From Aestuariivirga litoralis (GTDB lineage: Bacteria; Pseudomonadota; Alphaproteobacteria; Rhizobiales; Aestuariivirgaceae): a DNA stretch of 64,000 nucleotides. This document shows, piece by piece, positions 63,246-64,000 of the stretch (positions within the stretch are counted from its first letter, which is position 1; each line of letters begins with the position of its first letter). The translations under genes and the position numbers were made by a program. The stretch covers positions 372,001-436,000 of the forward strand of contig NZ_WAHS01000001.1 of the NCBI RefSeq assembly GCF_015714715.1. The letters run 5' to 3'. A model generated the notes under the pieces. That model did no database searches and was not told the origin of the DNA. It worked only from the letters and a program-made list of their open reading frames with translations.

Positions 63246-64000
63246 TCAAGAATAGCGCCAGAACGAAAAAGCGGTGAGGGCGATGGACCAGCACAGAATA
63301 CCGATGCGCACTTTGCCGGCGGGCACGCGCCGGGCGATCTTGGCCATGCCGTAGCCGCCCACCACTGCACCCGTCATCATCACCAGCGAGGGCAGCCAGC
63401 GGATCAGGCCGCCTTGGGCGAAGATGAAGATTGAAAAGAAAGTCATCAGGCCTATGGTTATATTGCGCAGCGCGTTCGCGTGATGCACGCTCATATGGCT
63501 GAAGATTGAATGGATGGCGAGCAGCATGATGCCCATGCCGAGGCCGAAATAGCCGCCATAGAGATAGACCAGGAATTCCAGCACGAAAGAAAGCCAGAGC
63601 CAGCGCGAGGCGTCAAAATCGCCATGGCTTTCCAGCCAGGTCTTAATGGTGGGGCCTAATGCAAAGGAAAGCGTAGCGAAGACCAGCAGCCAGGGAATGG
63701 CGCGGTGGAAATTGGCCTCGCCCAGATGCAGAAACAACAATGAACCGGCCACACCGCCGACCACAGCGATGACCAGGCGCAACACAAGGTTCTGGCGCAC
63801 CTCTTTCAGTTCTTTGGCATAGACCAATGTGCCCATCACATTGGCGGGCAGCAGGGCCACGAAATTGGCGGCATTGGCCTCCATTTCGGACAGGCCCGCC
63901 GCGATCAGCAGCGGGAAAGTCATGAAGCCCGCACCGCCTGCCATGACATTGATGCAACCCGCCAGAACGCCGCCGGCAAAGAGCAGGAGAAGGGACGTGA
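63246..64000 (-). CDS. TauE/SafE (TSUP) family permease, 5' end missing
   Basis: At least 251 residues of a TSUP sulfite/organosulfonate exporter-type membrane protein, running off the window's right edge. Visible: LLLLFAGGVLAGCINVMAGG, the family's first helix and loop, then seven or so further helices (MTFPLLIAAGLSEMEANAAN ... SIALTAFSFWRYS). The frame is open to base 64000, so the true start lies outside. The ATG at 63944 is internal. Confidence 0.9.
   Translation of the reverse strand, partial: TSLLLLFAGGVLAGCINVMAGGAGFMTFPLLIAAGLSEMEANAANFVALLPANVMGTLVYAKELKEVRQNLVLRLVIAVVGGVAGSLLFLHLGEANFHRAIPWLLVFATLSFALGPTIKTWLESHGDFDASRWLWLSFVLEFLVYLYGGYFGLGMGIMLLAIHSIFSHMSVHHANALRNITIGLMTFFSIFIFAQGGLIRWLPSLVMMTGAVVGGYGMAKIARRVPAGKVRIGILCWSIALTAFSFWRYS

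Overview
The window reads as a chromosomal segment of an alphaproteobacterium, most likely of the order Hyphomicrobiales (Rhizobiales). The basis is high GC with alphaproteobacterial codon use, the tight fumC-DUF4169-ribbon-helix-helix operon, dnaG followed directly by a long acidic-insert rpoD without rpsU, an extensin-like peptidoglycan protein, a DUF2934 protein and many small SH3b secreted proteins. The genus cannot be named from sequence alone. Gene density is high and nearly all genes are intact. The first gene (Ppx/GppA) and the last gene (TauE/SafE permease) are cut by the window edges.

Layout. 1-6.5 kb: ppx/gppA-rlmE, a ZntB/CorA transporter, two SH3b secreted proteins, a striking cysteine-rich repeat protein and a glycosyltransferase. 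6.6-9 kb: a small accessory zone next to guaA. It holds a strong promoter reading into a probable structured RNA, a low-GC DUF3800 gene, a displaced second copy of the guaA 3' end, and a toxin-antitoxin pair whose toxin is broken. 9-15.6 kb: guaA, then a manganese cluster of mntH with an MntR-type operator, an outer-membrane barrel and mntR, followed by a BNR-repeat secreted protein. 15.6-19.8 kb: a GAF-EAL c-di-GMP phosphodiesterase, then a compact four-gene operon (GT2 glycosyltransferase, PqqD-like recognition protein, cysteine-bearing repeat peptide, GT2-TPR glycosyltransferase) just downstream of tRNA-Val. This operon is the best candidate in the window for an undescribed peptide-modifying system.

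19.9-28 kb: alr-mlaE-mlaF, dps, cytochrome b561, dnaG and rpoD. 28-41.7 kb: metabolic and signalling genes (YjbQ, extradiol dioxygenase, HyuA-type hydantoinase, a lone cyclic-nucleotide-binding protein, a hybrid histidine kinase, TerC, EttA, Tam, DinB, extensin-like protein, ABC exporter). 41.8-48.9 kb: a stress/detoxification group (GFA, ABM monooxygenase, HTH regulator divergent from an SDR, MFS exporter, Tat-exported MsrB, PAP2 phosphatase). 49-53.5 kb: UvrD-like helicase, deaminase, a VapBC pair with a triple-palindrome operator, and a thioesterase. 53.5-64 kb: FAD-linked oxidase, giant AsmA protein, fumC operon, an SDR plus ECF sigma factor with a SnoaL-like tail, an aldo/keto reductase and the truncated TauE/SafE permease.

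No CRISPR array, intact insertion sequence, rRNA or replication origin was seen. All function calls come from motifs and family knowledge, not from database searches.
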